Below are positions 36,288-47,485 of a stretch of 64,000 nucleotides of DNA, in pieces. Every line of letters begins with the position of its first letter. Within the stretch, counting starts at the first letter, position 1. This stretch comes from Megaleporinus macrocephalus (taxonomy: Eukaryota > Chordata > Actinopteri > Characiformes > Anostomidae), in NCBI GenBank assembly GCA_021613375.1, contig CM038722.1, positions 25,676,941 to 25,740,940 of the forward strand, written 5' to 3'. The position numbers and the translations under genes were made by a program. The notes under the pieces are model-generated. The model had not been told where the DNA came from and searched no databases. It saw only the letters and a program-made list of their open reading frames with translations.

Positions 36288-37887
36288 TGGTCATGAAAAC
36301 TGACATAACCCTACATAAATGTAGAAAATTTTATTCCAACAGGCCTTTTAGACTACTCTAGCTAACTTTAAGCCAAATTGCTAAATGGAACCTTGTTAGT
36401 GAAGGACATGTATGGGAATATACATTTACAAACATTTATGTAGGGTTATTATAACAAGCTTATGTAGGTGTAATGTAACCTTCGAAGCATCTCTAGAGTA
36501 GAGTGCTACCAAATAGTTTAGAGCCACAATTAACCATTTGGTTTTGTGAAAAAACAACCCTTAAATAAAGATATTAACCGACATGAAAAAAACATATCTG
36601 GCCGCCCCACTTGAGGCAGTGTTGGATGTGAGAGGTAAAGCTTCACTCCTAATGATTTGTTGATGGGTAGTAACACCTTATACTTATACTTGTTGTGGAG
36701 CTTTCTTTTTTTTTAAACAGGTTTTCAGACACTAGGTGAGGTGTTCATTGCTTGTGTGGAAAGGAGCAATTCAATTTGTATGAGGGCAAAGATCCTCTGC
36801 AAAGACTTCCTTTAATACTTAAAGCAATGCTGTAGTTTGGTTTTAAGCAGGTTAATCCTGAAGCACTAAATAAAAAATGAATGTGAGCAAGAGTTCCGAA
36901 GTCAGGGACGATGAATCTAAAGGAATATAGATCTGGTTATAGCAGTAAAAACAAACTTGAACTCTGAATGCCAGAAGCTGCAGTGACCGGCGGCCAGAGC
37001 CACTGCTGGTTTTGTAGTAACAGATGGACTCGTATGAGTGATAGCAGTAAATATAGGGAATTTGCCATTTTAACTCTTGCTTGGAATGACTAACCGCGTC
37101 ACGTTTGCAAGGCTTGTCCTGTAGGGACGAGCCGAAGAGATTTCCAAAACAAGTCAGTCATTTAATGCCAACAAATCAATTGCTGCAGAAGTGCGACCCA
37201 AACCAACAGATGGATCCACATTGAGGCAGTTTGCTGTCTCTCAAATGTTTTCTAACAGCTTGAGTGGGACGTAACCAGGCAGATTCCACTTCATTCCATT
37301 CGCTTCTATTCCAAATGGACAGCGCGAGTCGTTCCAAGGCATTATTGTGGAAACAGCAGAAGCTGAAATTAATCTATACATGCACTGCCCACTAAAGCTT
37401 TCTCTCTTAGCATACTGTAGCGCAGGCTGTGCGTAATAGGCGACATTAGCAGCTGCTCAGGCCTCATGCCTGCCAGGGGAACTGGCTGAACAACTTCTGG
37501 GTTATAACTAAAAGAGTATATTGTCTAAGACGCAGGAGTGTTGTGGGAAAAAAGCAGCTGGGTTATCATGTCGACAAAAAACACACATCTGGGCCTAAAA
37601 AAGGTTTTTGTGCTGTTAACATTTGCTTTGACTTTTGCTAGTTGGACAACAAGAAGCGGTGGATCTGGGGTCTGTCTGTTAATGCAAGTCTTAAGGCTTT
37701 ACATGTTTTACAACAGAGTCGGTTGCAGCCACCAATTAAATATTTAATAACACTTGTTCAAGAAATATTGACAAAAAAAGATTTTTATGTGTCCATATTC
37801 AAGGTACAGCTATGCGTCCTCTTTTTACTTCTATGCAAATCTTTCTACAGGATGCATTTGAACAAGATTTTGTATTTTCTAACAATG
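36288..37887. other. Unique sequence; 37000-37345 is a conserved-element candidate
   Basis: No recognised repeat. The 37000-37345 stretch is balanced in composition (AACCGCGTCACGTTTGCAAG, GCCAACAAATCAATTGCTGC), without low-complexity runs. Conservation is untested. Confidence 0.3.
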
Positions 37888-37889
37888 TA

Positions 37890-38397
37890 CACTACCGCTC
37901 AAAAGTTTGGGATCACAGTGAAATGTTCTTGTTTTCAATGGAGTATCTTCTTCCTTAACACAACAATGGACTGACGGGTCTCTAAAGAAAGTTGTTTCTT
38001 TCTGGTCATTTTGAGTCTGTCAGCAAGCCATCAACTGCTGATACTTCAGATACTAAACTAACCTAGAATGTTGTTCCCTTTTATACTCACTTATTAGTAG
38101 AATGTTTTTCAGCTGTGCATCACAATTGAACAAGAGTGTCCTAACAACCAATTAGTCCAATAACATCCTTAACTTGGATTGGTGGTCGTACCAGGAGATT
38201 TAGACAGAGGACTGAGAATTGCTGATAATAGAACTACATGCAAAATAAGCCTCTTTACAAAAATAGACTTTAATACAAACATTTTTATTCTTTAAAAATC
38301 ATCTGATACACTTTCATTCATTGTAAAATGGACAATATTGTTTGTGAATTGCATGAAATGAAATTCTAAAGTGATCCTGAACTTTTGAGCGGTAGTG
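37890..38397. mobile_element. Tc1/mariner-like MITE, copy 3, intact (508 bp)
   Basis: Flanked by TA at 37888-37889 and 38398-38399. The left end reads CACTACCGCTCAAAAGTTTG and the right end is the complement of CACTACCGCTCAAAAGTTCA, so the terminal inverted repeats are nearly perfect over ~28 bases. TA duplication and CACT-type ends fit the Tc1/mariner superfamily. There is no transposase frame, so it would depend on an enzyme supplied elsewhere. Confidence 0.93.
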
Positions 38398-38735
38398 TAT
38401 GTTTAGGGTATATATACGTTTGGTATAGGTACAATGATGATATATTGGATGGGTATGTCTCAAAACTTTCTAGGCAGCTTTCTATGCAAACTTTCTCGGC
38501 TCTCGTCACAGCTTGGTCCCGCCTACCGCATGCGACTGGGGTTTACTGACCTCAGCTGCAGCATATCCTCAGCGTTACAGCAACATGGATTCTCCTCTTG
38601 TGCTTTTCATTACGGTTTTGATTATTTTTGCTCTGGAGGAGCAAAACAGGCTCGAGGTTCGACATTCTGCAGTCAGACGAGTGCTGCTTGCTTCTAACTT
38701 TCAATTGAAAATAACTTCATGTTGGAAAAAATTAC
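38398..38735. other. Spacer with a transposon-end fragment
   Basis: GGGTATGTCTCAAAAC near 38450 followed by TAGGCAGCTTTCTATGC resembles one terminus of the 596-bp element family. No second end is seen. The remainder is unremarkable. Confidence 0.4.
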
Positions 38736-39254
38736 AGACCATACTCAATTACAGACCATACTCAATTACAGACCATACTCAATTACATACCATACTCAAT
38801 TACAGACCATACTCTATTACAGACCATACTCAATTATAGACCATACTCAATTACAGACCATACTCAATTACAGACCATACTCAATTATGGACCATACTAA
38901 ATTATTGACCATACTCAATTATAGACCATACTCAATTACAGACCATACTCAATTACAGACCATACTCAATTACAGACCATACTCATTTATGGACCATACT
39001 AAATTATTGACCATACTCAATTATAGACCATACTCAATTACAGACCATACCCAATTACAGACCATACTCAATTACGGACCATACTCAATTATGGACCATA
39101 CTAAATTATTGACCATACTCAATTATAGACCATACTCAATTACAGACCATACTCAATTACGGACCATACTCAATTATGGACCATACTAAATTATTGACCA
39201 TACTCAATTACAGACCATACTCAATTACAGACCATACTCAATTACAGACCATAC
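38736..39254. repeat. 17-bp minisatellite with higher-order repeat
   Basis: Unit AGACCATACTCAATTAC. Starts at 38736 and 39246 are exactly 30 x 17 bases apart, and intermediate landmarks (38889, 39059) fall on the same lattice, so there is no net indel. A GGACCATACTAAATTATTG variant pair recurs at 38889, 38991, 39093 and 39178 (6, 6 and 5 units apart), a clear higher-order period of 102 bp. The 156-codon open frame across it is forced by a stop-free unit. Confidence 0.97.
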
Positions 39255-41235
39255 AAAAACCTTACAAAATAACTAAAAAAAAAAGAGTCCAGCACCTACT
39301 TTTCCAACAAACCTGATAATACTGTATATTGTAATGTTTTTATACAATACTGATATCATATAATTCATCAATACTGTAAATGTTTTCCCAAACACTGTAA
39401 ACGTATCATGCATTGAAGTATCATAATGGTTTGAACACTATTAGACATTAAAAAAACATGTAAAAAACTATTAGTCTTTCCAGGGACGGTATGTTTAGGC
39501 TTAGGTTTAGCGTATTCATATCTAACACGCAGGCACAGTACATCTGAATTGCACCTGAACTGGAGCAAAAAGACTCGGCACATCAGACCACCACTGTTCG
39601 CCCCTAAATCGTCTGACAGTGAGCTGTGAGATCTCAGAAATCTCATATGTGCACCTTTTTTTATTGGTTTTTATTTTCGCACAGTGCTGCACTTTGGGAT
39701 CCCTACCATAATTGCGCTGTCCGGTACACTTCTGGAGCTAATTCTGATAAGAGCAAAGGCTTTCCCCTTCCTTTAACTCTCAACAAACGTAGAAATCAAA
39801 TTTAAGAGAGATTTAATTTGAGTCTCAGTTCATGCCCTTGCGAATCTCTCTCTACAAAGCAGCGGGCAAATGAAACAGCCGCCCCTTCTCGGCCAGATCG
39901 AGCTCCAGCCTCTAGCATTTGATAGATATTCAACAGAATACATCTGGATTCCTTGATAAATTACCCACTCTCCTCTGCCGTCCCATATGCTGCCTTTGTT
40001 TTCTGGGCGGAAATCTTGGCGTCACTTCAACCTTCACCGTCTGGCACTAAGTTCACAATGATGATCGCGAACAGGGGCTGGCGTGGATATGAAGAGTTGA
40101 ATTGCTTTTTAATTCCTTTAAAATGTTCAGAACGAGCTCTTATTAGCTAACATCTTTCCACCAATGGACCATCAAAACACTCATAATCTACTGCAGTCTC
40201 TGTTTGGAGCAGAAGCCAGTTTAGTTAGATTTTAGTTAGATTTCAGTTTGTGTTTTCTTTATCAGTCTAAGACTGAATCACGAGTGAGCTCTGTTCTGCT
40301 AGGCAGACATGACTGGCCGTGCTACTGGCCAGTGTAAAATCAGTGAGAGTCTTCTCCTCCTCTGAGGGTTTCTGTGCGGAGCGTTTTCAGTATGCAGATG
40401 GCACTGTTAAATGTAGTTAGGGACAGTGATGAGTGCCTGCATATGGAGACAGGGGACACAAGGGACCGCAGCCAAAGAAGATTCACACGCACAAATCAGC
40501 AGTGCTAAAATTAACACCTGCAGTTTAAATGCTAACCCACTGTATGCTGGGCTATTACTCACTGGTGTGACTGGTGGGCTGTAGATGTTAATGTAACAGT
40601 GGGGAGTATAGGAGGTAGGGTGACCACCTGTCCTGCTTTACGTTGTACTGTACAGTAATTTTACCCTTTGTCCCATGTCACGGATATTGACCATTCTGTC
40701 CCCCTTTTTTATTCAACCCTGTATAATGGAAAATAAAAACATGGACCGAAGTTAAGACCAGCGAAGCAGTGCCTCATATTTTAAATTGAATTTGATCAAA
40801 ACTGAGAGCATACGTTTCGCAGCACAGTGCCTGGTCCTTTGGACAGTTGACTAATTTGATAGTTCCAATGACGACACGATGTTGCAAAATTAGTGTTTTG
40901 TATCTGGTACAGGCCTGTACCAACAACTTTGGGCTATCTTTTGCGTCTGATAGTGTCTTAATCTTTTGGTCGGTGGGGTTGAAAGGAAAGGTGAATTAAT
41001 GTTTCTTGGTAAATTAGATAGACATTATATCTTAAGCTTAAAGTTATAACGTCTGTCCCACATTGTCCCACTTAAACTTGCTACTTGTCTTACATCTTGT
41101 CTGTCTGAAGGTGGTCACCCTAATAGGAGGAGCTGCGTTATCTTCGTTTGTTAAATGTCCTTATTAATTTGAGCATTTCTACTCATGAAATATTACAGCT
41201 ATGCTACAGGTACGTTGTAAATCCTCTGTTCAGGA
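39255..41235. other. Unique sequence; 39700-40140 is a conserved-element candidate
   Basis: 39700-40140 has mixed composition with blocks such as CATAATTGCGCTGTCC, GAGATTTAATTTGAGTCTC and CAGCGGGCAAATGAAACAGC, without repeats. It resembles vertebrate enhancer-type sequence. The rest of the interval shows no recognised gene or element. Confidence 0.3.
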
Positions 41236-41239
41236 TTGT

Positions 41240-42395
41240 TCAGGATGGATTGGGACTCCACTCTCTGTCTATCAGTCATTCATGTTTCTATCCACCAGTA
41301 CATCCAATTATCTATTTGTCTATGAATCATGCATCCATTTGTCCAACTATTTGTCTGTCCTCATTTTGGCTCTATAAACCACTCTTTTCAGCCATTGTCT
41401 ATTGGGACCATCCTTCTGTCTATCAGTCATCCATGTTTCTATCCACCAATACAACCCAAATACCATTTGTCTATGAATCACCATCTATTTATCTATCCAT
41501 CCATGCGTTTATCAGTTTAACGATTCGTCTGTCCTTATTTGGCTTTATAAAACCACTCTTTCAGCCATTCCCACTTTATCCATCCTAATAGACTGTGACT
41601 CTATGTGCTGCATTATGTACTAGGCTTGTTTTGTGGAAACCCCTGGTCTATCTGTCCATCCATCCATCTGTCCATCTGTCTATTAATCCCCCATGTTTCT
41701 GTCCATCCATCCATTCATCCATACTTGTCTCTTTAACCCACTTATTCAGCCATTATTATTATTTACTACACAGCATGCTCTGTTTCTTATATGGAGATCC
41801 CCTGGTCTTTCTGTCCATCCATCCATCCATCCAGCTGTCCATCTGTCTATTAATCATCCATGTTTTTATCCATCCATCCACCCATCCATCCATCCATCCA
41901 TACTTGTCTCTTTAACCCACTTATTTAGCTTATTTAACCAACTTATTCAGCCATTATTATTACTTACTACACAGCATGCAATGCTTCTTATATGGAAATC
42001 CCCTGGTCTTTCTGTCCACCCATCCATCCATCTGTCCATCTGTCTATTAATCATCCATGTATTTATCCATCCATTCATCCATCCATCCATACTTGTCTCT
42101 TTAACCCCCTTTTTAGCTTATTTAACCGACTTATTCAGTCATTATTATTATTTACTACACAGCATGCTATGTTTCCTATATGGAAATCCCCTGGTTTTTG
42201 TGTCCACCCATCCATCCATCCATCTGTCCATCTGTCTATTAATCATCCATGTTTTTATCCATCCATTCATCCAGCCATCCATCCATACTTGTCTCTTTAA
42301 CCCACTTATTCAGCTTATTTACCCCACTTATTCAGCCATTATTATTACTTACTACAAAGCATGCTTTGTTTCTTATATGGTGATCCCCCCATTCC
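41240..42395. repeat. Composite ~150-200-bp tandem repeat rich in CCAT
   Basis: CCCTGGTCT/CCCTGGT recurs at 41641, 41800, 42001 and 42188, with a last diverged unit near 42383 (periods 159-201). Each unit has a CTGTCCATCCATCCAT run, TCTATTAATCATCCATGTTT, CTTGTCTCTTTAACCC, ATTATTATT and CACAGCATGC. Two older, more diverged units precede it from 41240, with TCTGTCTATCAGTCA 152 bases apart. Length change comes from CCAT slippage and insertion of extra CTTATTTAGC segments. Confidence 0.92.
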
Positions 42396-42725
42396 CCAGC
42401 ATAGTTCATCCATCCGTCTATTTTTCTGACCATCGAGCTACCCATCCTTCTCTACTCATCATCTATCTTTCCATCAATTTCTATTTATTCATCCATTTGG
42501 ACACCTTTTGTCCATCCATTTATCCATCTTTTCATCTATCCACTTACCCCCTCAACAATATCCATTCACCTGTTGATCAATGCATACATATATCTGTCTG
42601 TCCCTCTGTGCCTCCATCTTCAAATCAGTTCATGCATCCAGCCATCCATACGTCCGTCAATGCATCAATATTTAAATCTATAAATGACTGTTTCAGCCAT
42701 GGTCTCTGGCCACTTCGTTCTTCTT
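42396..42725. repeat. Decayed CCAT-rich extension
   Basis: CATCCAT, CCATCTAT and CATCCGTC words remain frequent but without a regular period. It carries part of a 344-codon open frame, which is an artefact of pyrimidine-rich repeats. Confidence 0.6.
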
Positions 42726-43665
42726 AATAGACTCCGTGGATACATGCCATGCAGAGACCCCCAGTCCCCACCATAGTCTTTAAATTAATAGTGTGCTGCT
42801 GCTTAGCCTGAAGAGCTCCATTTATAATTGAAACCGTTCCACGAGTGAGCCCGAGACTTGGGCTGGTTAGCGGAGCTCAGCGCCGCGGAGAAGGCGAGAG
42901 GGAATACTTTATTATTTTCCTCACTGTTCTGTAGCATGGCTGAGGGCTCTTCCACTGCGCTTTGCTGAACATGAAACACAGACACACACACACACACACA
43001 CACACTTTCAGCTGATTCAGGGTACGATGTCCTCACATCTAAAGACAGATATTAATGAGAGAATCTGTATGCATTTGAAATCACACATTTATATCCACTT
43101 AATTACTTGCAAATTAAACCCCCACTTTCTTTTCTCCTCTATCCTTCTATATATCTTCTCTCTCTCTCTCTCTCTCTCTCTGCACTTCTCTATACCGCTC
43201 TCTCTTTATTCACATTCAAGTGGCATTCCATCATTTTGTATGATTACGCCTAGAGGCGTTTCTATCCATCTCTCTCCTCTACTCCTCCCTCCGTCCCCTC
43301 CTTCATGTTATCCATCTTTTTCACTCGTACATCTCCTAAACAGGCTGCTAAGGGCTCACTTTCTTTAGCTCTGCCTTATTTATGTATGTTCACCATTGCT
43401 TTCTCTTTTTTACACGTAGGCCCACTCTCCATTCCAGATTCAATGCATGAATATTACCTAGAGGCCGTATTACTGTAATGGGATCTACATTATGGATGGC
43501 TTCAAAGAGGATTCCTCGAAAAAAAAGGCTTTTATTCCAGTGTGTTACTGTCATGTCCATTTATCAGTCCACCCACGGCAGGTCTACCAAGCTAGCAGAC
43601 AAAACGACTGAGAACTTTGGACAAATCTAATGACATCTATGGTAGTCTATAGTGGCTTCTTTCTA
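42726..43665. other. Unique sequence with two microsatellites
   Basis: Contains (CA)n at about 42979-43005 and (TC)n at about 43157-43181. The part 43390-43570 (CAATGCATGAATATTACC, TTACTGTAATGGGATC) is balanced and repeat-free, a weak conserved-element candidate. No exon recognised. Confidence 0.45.
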
Positions 43666-43669
43666 CACT

Positions 43670-43870
43670 CTACAATAAGGGTTCCTAAATGGTTCTTGGC
43701 TTGGATGTATGATTCGATGTCAAAAAACAAACCAACTCTTTAAAGTATATGAAACATAGACTATAGTTGGAGGTTCTTCAAACTTTAAAACGATCTTCAC
43801 AATCACATTTCATTGAAGAACCATCCATTGAAGACTTCCCAGGGAGAAAAGGTGGTTCTCCCATAGTACT
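43670..43870. mobile_element. Dispersed repeat with AAGAACC/GGTTCTT motifs, copy 2
   Basis: CTTGGCTTGGATGTAT, GGAGGTTCTTCAAACTTTAA, GAAGAACCATCCATTGAAG and AAAGGTGGTTCT match the order of motifs at 7735-7935. Recurrent GGTTCTT and AAGAACC give it foldback character. Confidence 0.5.
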
Positions 43871-44101
43871 GCTCTGAGAAGTGATTAACATTCATAAGCG
43901 ACTACACTGGAAACGATGCTGCAGTGCTTACTGACGTTAGCCCTGGACTACAGGACCCACAAGAGCATTTCTGAGGTTGGACACTGATGGTGGGCAATAA
44001 GGCCACTTCTGCAGTCCGGAATTACATGTGGCAGCTAAGTGGTAAGAGGCGGTAGTCTTGTAATCTGAAGATTGTGGTGTGTTTTTTGGGGGTGGGGAGC
44101 A

Positions 44102-44191
44102 TTGCAGCAGTTGTGGGAGGTTAGGGAACCAGTCTTGTGACTGTGAGGTCACTGGTTTGATCCCATGAACCGTCAGGACACGACTAATGCC
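44102..44191 (+). mobile_element. Left part of a tRNA-derived SINE split by an insertion
   Basis: GGAGGTTAGGGAACCAGTCT, TGTGACTGTGAGGTCACTGG, TTTGATCCCATGAACC and CAGGACACGACT correspond in order to the SINE at 19574. The sequence then departs from the family after AATGCC and resumes at 45536. Confidence 0.8.
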
Positions 44192-45535
44192 TGGTTAACA
44201 ATACACGAGTGGTTGAGTGGTCAGGTCTTTGTGCCGAACACAGTACATGACTGGTTGAGCTGTAATGGCAAATCTTTCAGTTGTTGTGGCTTTCACACTA
44301 CATGACTGATCGGCGACACGGGGTCACGAATTGCACGATTTTCACCCTGGGGAATCACCAAAAGAAGAAAAAGGTACGAAGATGGATAAAGATGCGGGGC
44401 AATGAAAATGTACCGGTCACCCGCAGCCGCAGTGAGATTGTGTGAACGGTGACGCCGTTCTCTCCCTACATGATCCCATTGGCTGTAGCTAGCTATTAAA
44501 CAACTTGTAAAAGCTGGCGCGAGGTCGAGGCCCCCTCCAACCACCAGGGGGAGTCAGGCACACTAATCAGGCCTGATTCCACACAGCTGTGCCAGGGCTA
44601 TATAACCCCAGTGATCCAGTCACTCAGTGCTGGGTCTTTGTCAAAGTTTTGAGCTAAGCTCCTGGCCGGTAACGTTGGGTATTGGAGGTCTGAGAGCCTT
44701 TTGCGCTACACCTCTTTTCTAACCTTTGAGGGTGCAAGTGTGGTGACACTGCCCCTCCCTTTCGAGTTTCCCACTTATCTCTTTCTCTCCAGTCATCAAG
44801 CACACCTATTACCAAGTTTTATTTGGGGAAGTTTATTAGTTCAGTTTGTCCCAGTTTATCGGGGCTGCCAATCTACCTGTGGTGTCCTTTGTTCCTGTTT
44901 TCCCGTCGTTTCCTCACGCTCGGCGTGGGGTTTATTTTTGGTATGTTTTAAGTGCCAACCCCTCCTTTTAAACGGTATACACGGTGATAGTATTAAGCTG
45001 GAATGGTGATCTAGCGGTTGTGCATTCGCCCTACTTCAATCGTTTGTTTGTTTGTCTCCTACTTTTAGCCTTGTTAGCTCTTATTTGTGAGTCGCGTTGG
45101 TCAGATGGCAGCGTGTTGGTCTTGCATTCGATTCCCACCTTTTTTCATTTCTTGGGTTTTACCTGTTCTGAGATCCTACTGTTCTGCACATGAGCCCACT
45201 GCCATTACAGGATGTTAGCTCACCCAGATAAATGTTGGTGTTTCACCCCTTAAGCTTAGGTTCGAGTCCAGCACTGGGCCGGTGCGTTTAGTCGGTGACT
45301 ACTGGGCAACGACTCAACGACTAATCGCAGATGCCCGGCAAACATCTAGCATTGTAAGGACCTGCCCAGTGCTGGACTCGAACCCAAGCTGAAGGGGTGA
45401 AACACCAACACTTATCCGGGTGAGCTAACACCTTGTAATGGTAGTGGGCCCGTTGATGGCAGTCTGCAAAAAACAGTCAGCGACTGAAAAGCTAGGCTAA
45501 AACGTGTAGTTTGAACTAGACATCAAATGCCCTTG
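44192..45535. mobile_element. 1.34-kb insertion inside the SINE
   Basis: Begins TGGTTAACAA and ends CTAGACATCA. Candidate 6-base duplication AATGCC lies at 44186-44191 and 45536-45541. TG...CA ends with a short duplication suggest an LTR-type element, and there is a promoter-like CTATATAAC at 44598-44606. But inner TTCACACTACATGACT (about 44290) and GTGTAGTTTGAAC (about 45514) look like decayed DNA-transposon inverted ends. Class unresolved; no coding frame for transposition proteins. Confidence 0.5.
45190..45455. repeat. Palindrome with tRNA-like arms
   Basis: Left arm about 45190-45282 and right arm about 45358-45455 are inverted copies, with a ~75-base spacer. Shared words include GTTAGCTCACCC, TTGGTGTTTCACCCCTT and GTTCGAGTCCAGCACTGG. 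GTTAGCTCACCC and GGTTCGAGTCC are close to polymerase III A- and B-box sequences, so each arm resembles a tRNA-derived unit. I could not fold a proper cloverleaf, so it is not annotated as a tRNA gene. Confidence 0.75.
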
Positions 45536-45690
45536 AGCACTTAACCCCACAACTGCTCACCAGGCGCTGTGGATTGTGGATAGAGCTGCCCACCAATCCA
45601 GGCAAGGTGTGCTCACAGCCCATTCACTACTGCTTGTATATGTGATTGTTTCAGGTGGATTAACTGCAGAGATCAAATTCCTCTAGCATA
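45536..45690 (+). mobile_element. Right part of the split SINE
   Basis: AAATGCCCTTGAGCACTTAA, CACAACTGCTCACCAGGCGC, GAGCTGCCCACCAATCC, CATTCACTACTGC and GATTAACTGCAGAGATCAAA continue the order of the SINE at 19574 from where the left part stops at 44191. Confidence 0.8.
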
Positions 45691-46695
45691 TAGTTCTAAA
45701 TTCCTAACATTCATTCTAAATTGATTCAAAGCACGTTGGATGGGGTTGGTACCAGGGATCCGTGCAGACCAGTCCCATTCTTCCACACCAAGAACGAGGT
45801 TCTGGAGCTTCCAATCTGTTGCTTAAAATTAGAAGCCTACAATTCTTTAAAATCTCTTTGTATGCTATAGTATCAGAATGCTCATGCAATGGAGCCAAAG
45901 GAACCCAAACCACAAAAAGAATGGCCTCAAGCATATTATTCCACCTCAACCAAACTTTATAGTGTTTTTGGACAGGTAGGGTTTTTTTGGCAACCCTTGT
46001 CAGTTAGACCTCCAGACAATGAAGCATAAGCACAAGCAATGCATTGCCTGCCACTGTGCATGGGGAACTTATGTTTGTGAGCAGCTGCCATGGAAATCTA
46101 ATCCTTGAAGCAACTGATGAACAGTTATGCTGATGCCGCTTGTAAAGGCAGCTTGGAACGTGGTAATGAGCACTGCAATCAAGGAAAGAAGAGAGTTCTC
46201 TGCTTTGGAGACCCTCACAAGTTGCTGTGCTTCTGTTTTGAAACTGAAATGTAACTGCAAACAGAGCGGTAGCAGCTTTGGAAGTTTTGAAAGCTCAAAA
46301 ACACTTGGAAGACTTTTTTTTTTTATGAAGATAAGCACTAAAACACTACAAATGCGTTTCTAGGACTGTAACAACAAAGCTGCATACGGTTAGATAAGCA
46401 TGTCACCAACAAGAGCATGAACATAAAAATGCCTACTGATCATGCCAGGACAAAACAGTCCCTACATGTAAACAACAGAGACTCCCAGTTTCATTTTAAG
46501 CAGAGAAGAATTTTTATTCATTTGCATAATATTTTTGTGTTAAATATTGAAACTCTGTGTTAACAACTGGCATTTCTGGAATGGTATGACTGGTATTACT
46601 AAATAGGAGCATATTAATCACTGATGATAGTCCTATATTATCACTGGTTTACAGTGTAAGATATACAGCATATACAGATTTGCTCAGTCACCCTT
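45691..46695. other. Unique non-coding sequence
   Basis: No recognised repeat apart from a T-run at about 46314-46324. Opposing open frames of 78 and 89 codons (46069-46363) are featureless. Confidence 0.4.
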
Positions 46696-46699
46696 TTTT

Positions 46700-46895
46700 A
46701 GGCTTAGGGTCTAAAGCAGTGATCTCCAACTCTCCTTCTGAAGAGCTACTTTCCTGCAGAGTTTAGTTCCAACCTATTTCCAATAAGCTTCACCGCCTCT
46801 TAACTTAAATACAGCTGATCCACATAATCAGGGTCTCGGGAAGAGGTTGATTAGCTGGAGCAGGAGAGGCAAACTGTGTTTGAAACTACACTGCA
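46700..46895 (+). mobile_element. Left end of a foldback-type dispersed element
   Basis: TCTCCAACTCTCCTTCTGAA, GAGCTACTTTCCTGCAGAGT and TTAGTTCCAACC, then GGTTGATTAGCTGGAGCAGG resemble a palindromic repeat common in cyprinoid and other fish genomes. The opposite end is probably GTAGCTCTCCAGGGTGGGCG and GGTTGGAGAGCACTTG at about 47776-47815. The interval between is filled by a CACTGCAAAATATGATAC-type element and the TIR-derived minisatellite. Confidence 0.4.
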
Positions 46896-46947
46896 AAATA
46901 TGATACTTTGGCAAGTAAAATTATATCTTACAAACTAGAGATATAAT

Positions 46948-47485
46948 CACTACCAGTCAAACATTTCATACACTACCAGTCAAACATTTCATACACTACC
47001 AGTCAAACGTTTAATACACTACCAGTCAAACATTTAATACACTACCAGTCAAACATTTCATACACTACCAGTCAAACATTTCATACACTACCAGTCAAAC
47101 GTTTAATACACTACCAGTCAAACATTTAATACACTACCAGTCAAACGTTTTAGTACACTACCAGTCAAACGTTTAATACACTACCAGTCAAACGTTTTAG
47201 TAACACTACCAGACAAACGTTTTAGATACACTACCAGCCAAACGTTTTAAATACACTACCAGCCAAACGTTTTAGATACACTACCAGCCAAACGTTTTAG
47301 ATACACTACCAGTCCTACATTTTAGATACACTACCAGTCAAACGTTTTAGATACACTACCAGTCAAACGTTTTAGATACACTACCAGCCAAACGTTTTAG
47401 ATACACTACCAGCCAAACATTTTAGATACACTACCAGTCAAACGTTTTAGATACACTACCAGACAAACATTTTAGAACAGTCCTG
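46948..47485. repeat. 23-25-bp minisatellite made of a transposon-terminus-like unit
   Basis: About 22 units. The first run is 23-bp (CACTACCAGTCAAACATTT + CATA); later units are 25-bp (CACTACCAGCCAAACGTTTT + AGATA). CACTACCAGTCAAACGTTT closely resembles the Tc1/mariner-type ends seen at 37890 (CACTACCGCTCAAAAGTTT), and every unit also keeps the TA that flanks such ends. The array terminates near AGAACAGTCC. Confidence 0.92.

Noticed and set aside
38736..39254. CRISPR array
   Set aside because: There are no unique spacers; units are directly contiguous with minor variants, and the sequence is vertebrate.
41693..42727. 344-codon His/Pro/Ile-rich frame
   Set aside because: Generated by CCAT-rich tandem repeat, with a similar frame open in another phase.
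44598..44606. TATA box of a protein-coding gene
   Set aside because: CTATATAAC is promoter-like, but it lies inside a transposon insertion with no downstream exon. If active it would belong to the element.
45190..45455. Functional tRNA genes
   Set aside because: A- and B-box-like words are present, but I could not form a consistent cloverleaf with proper acceptor and anticodon stems. Better treated as tRNA-derived.
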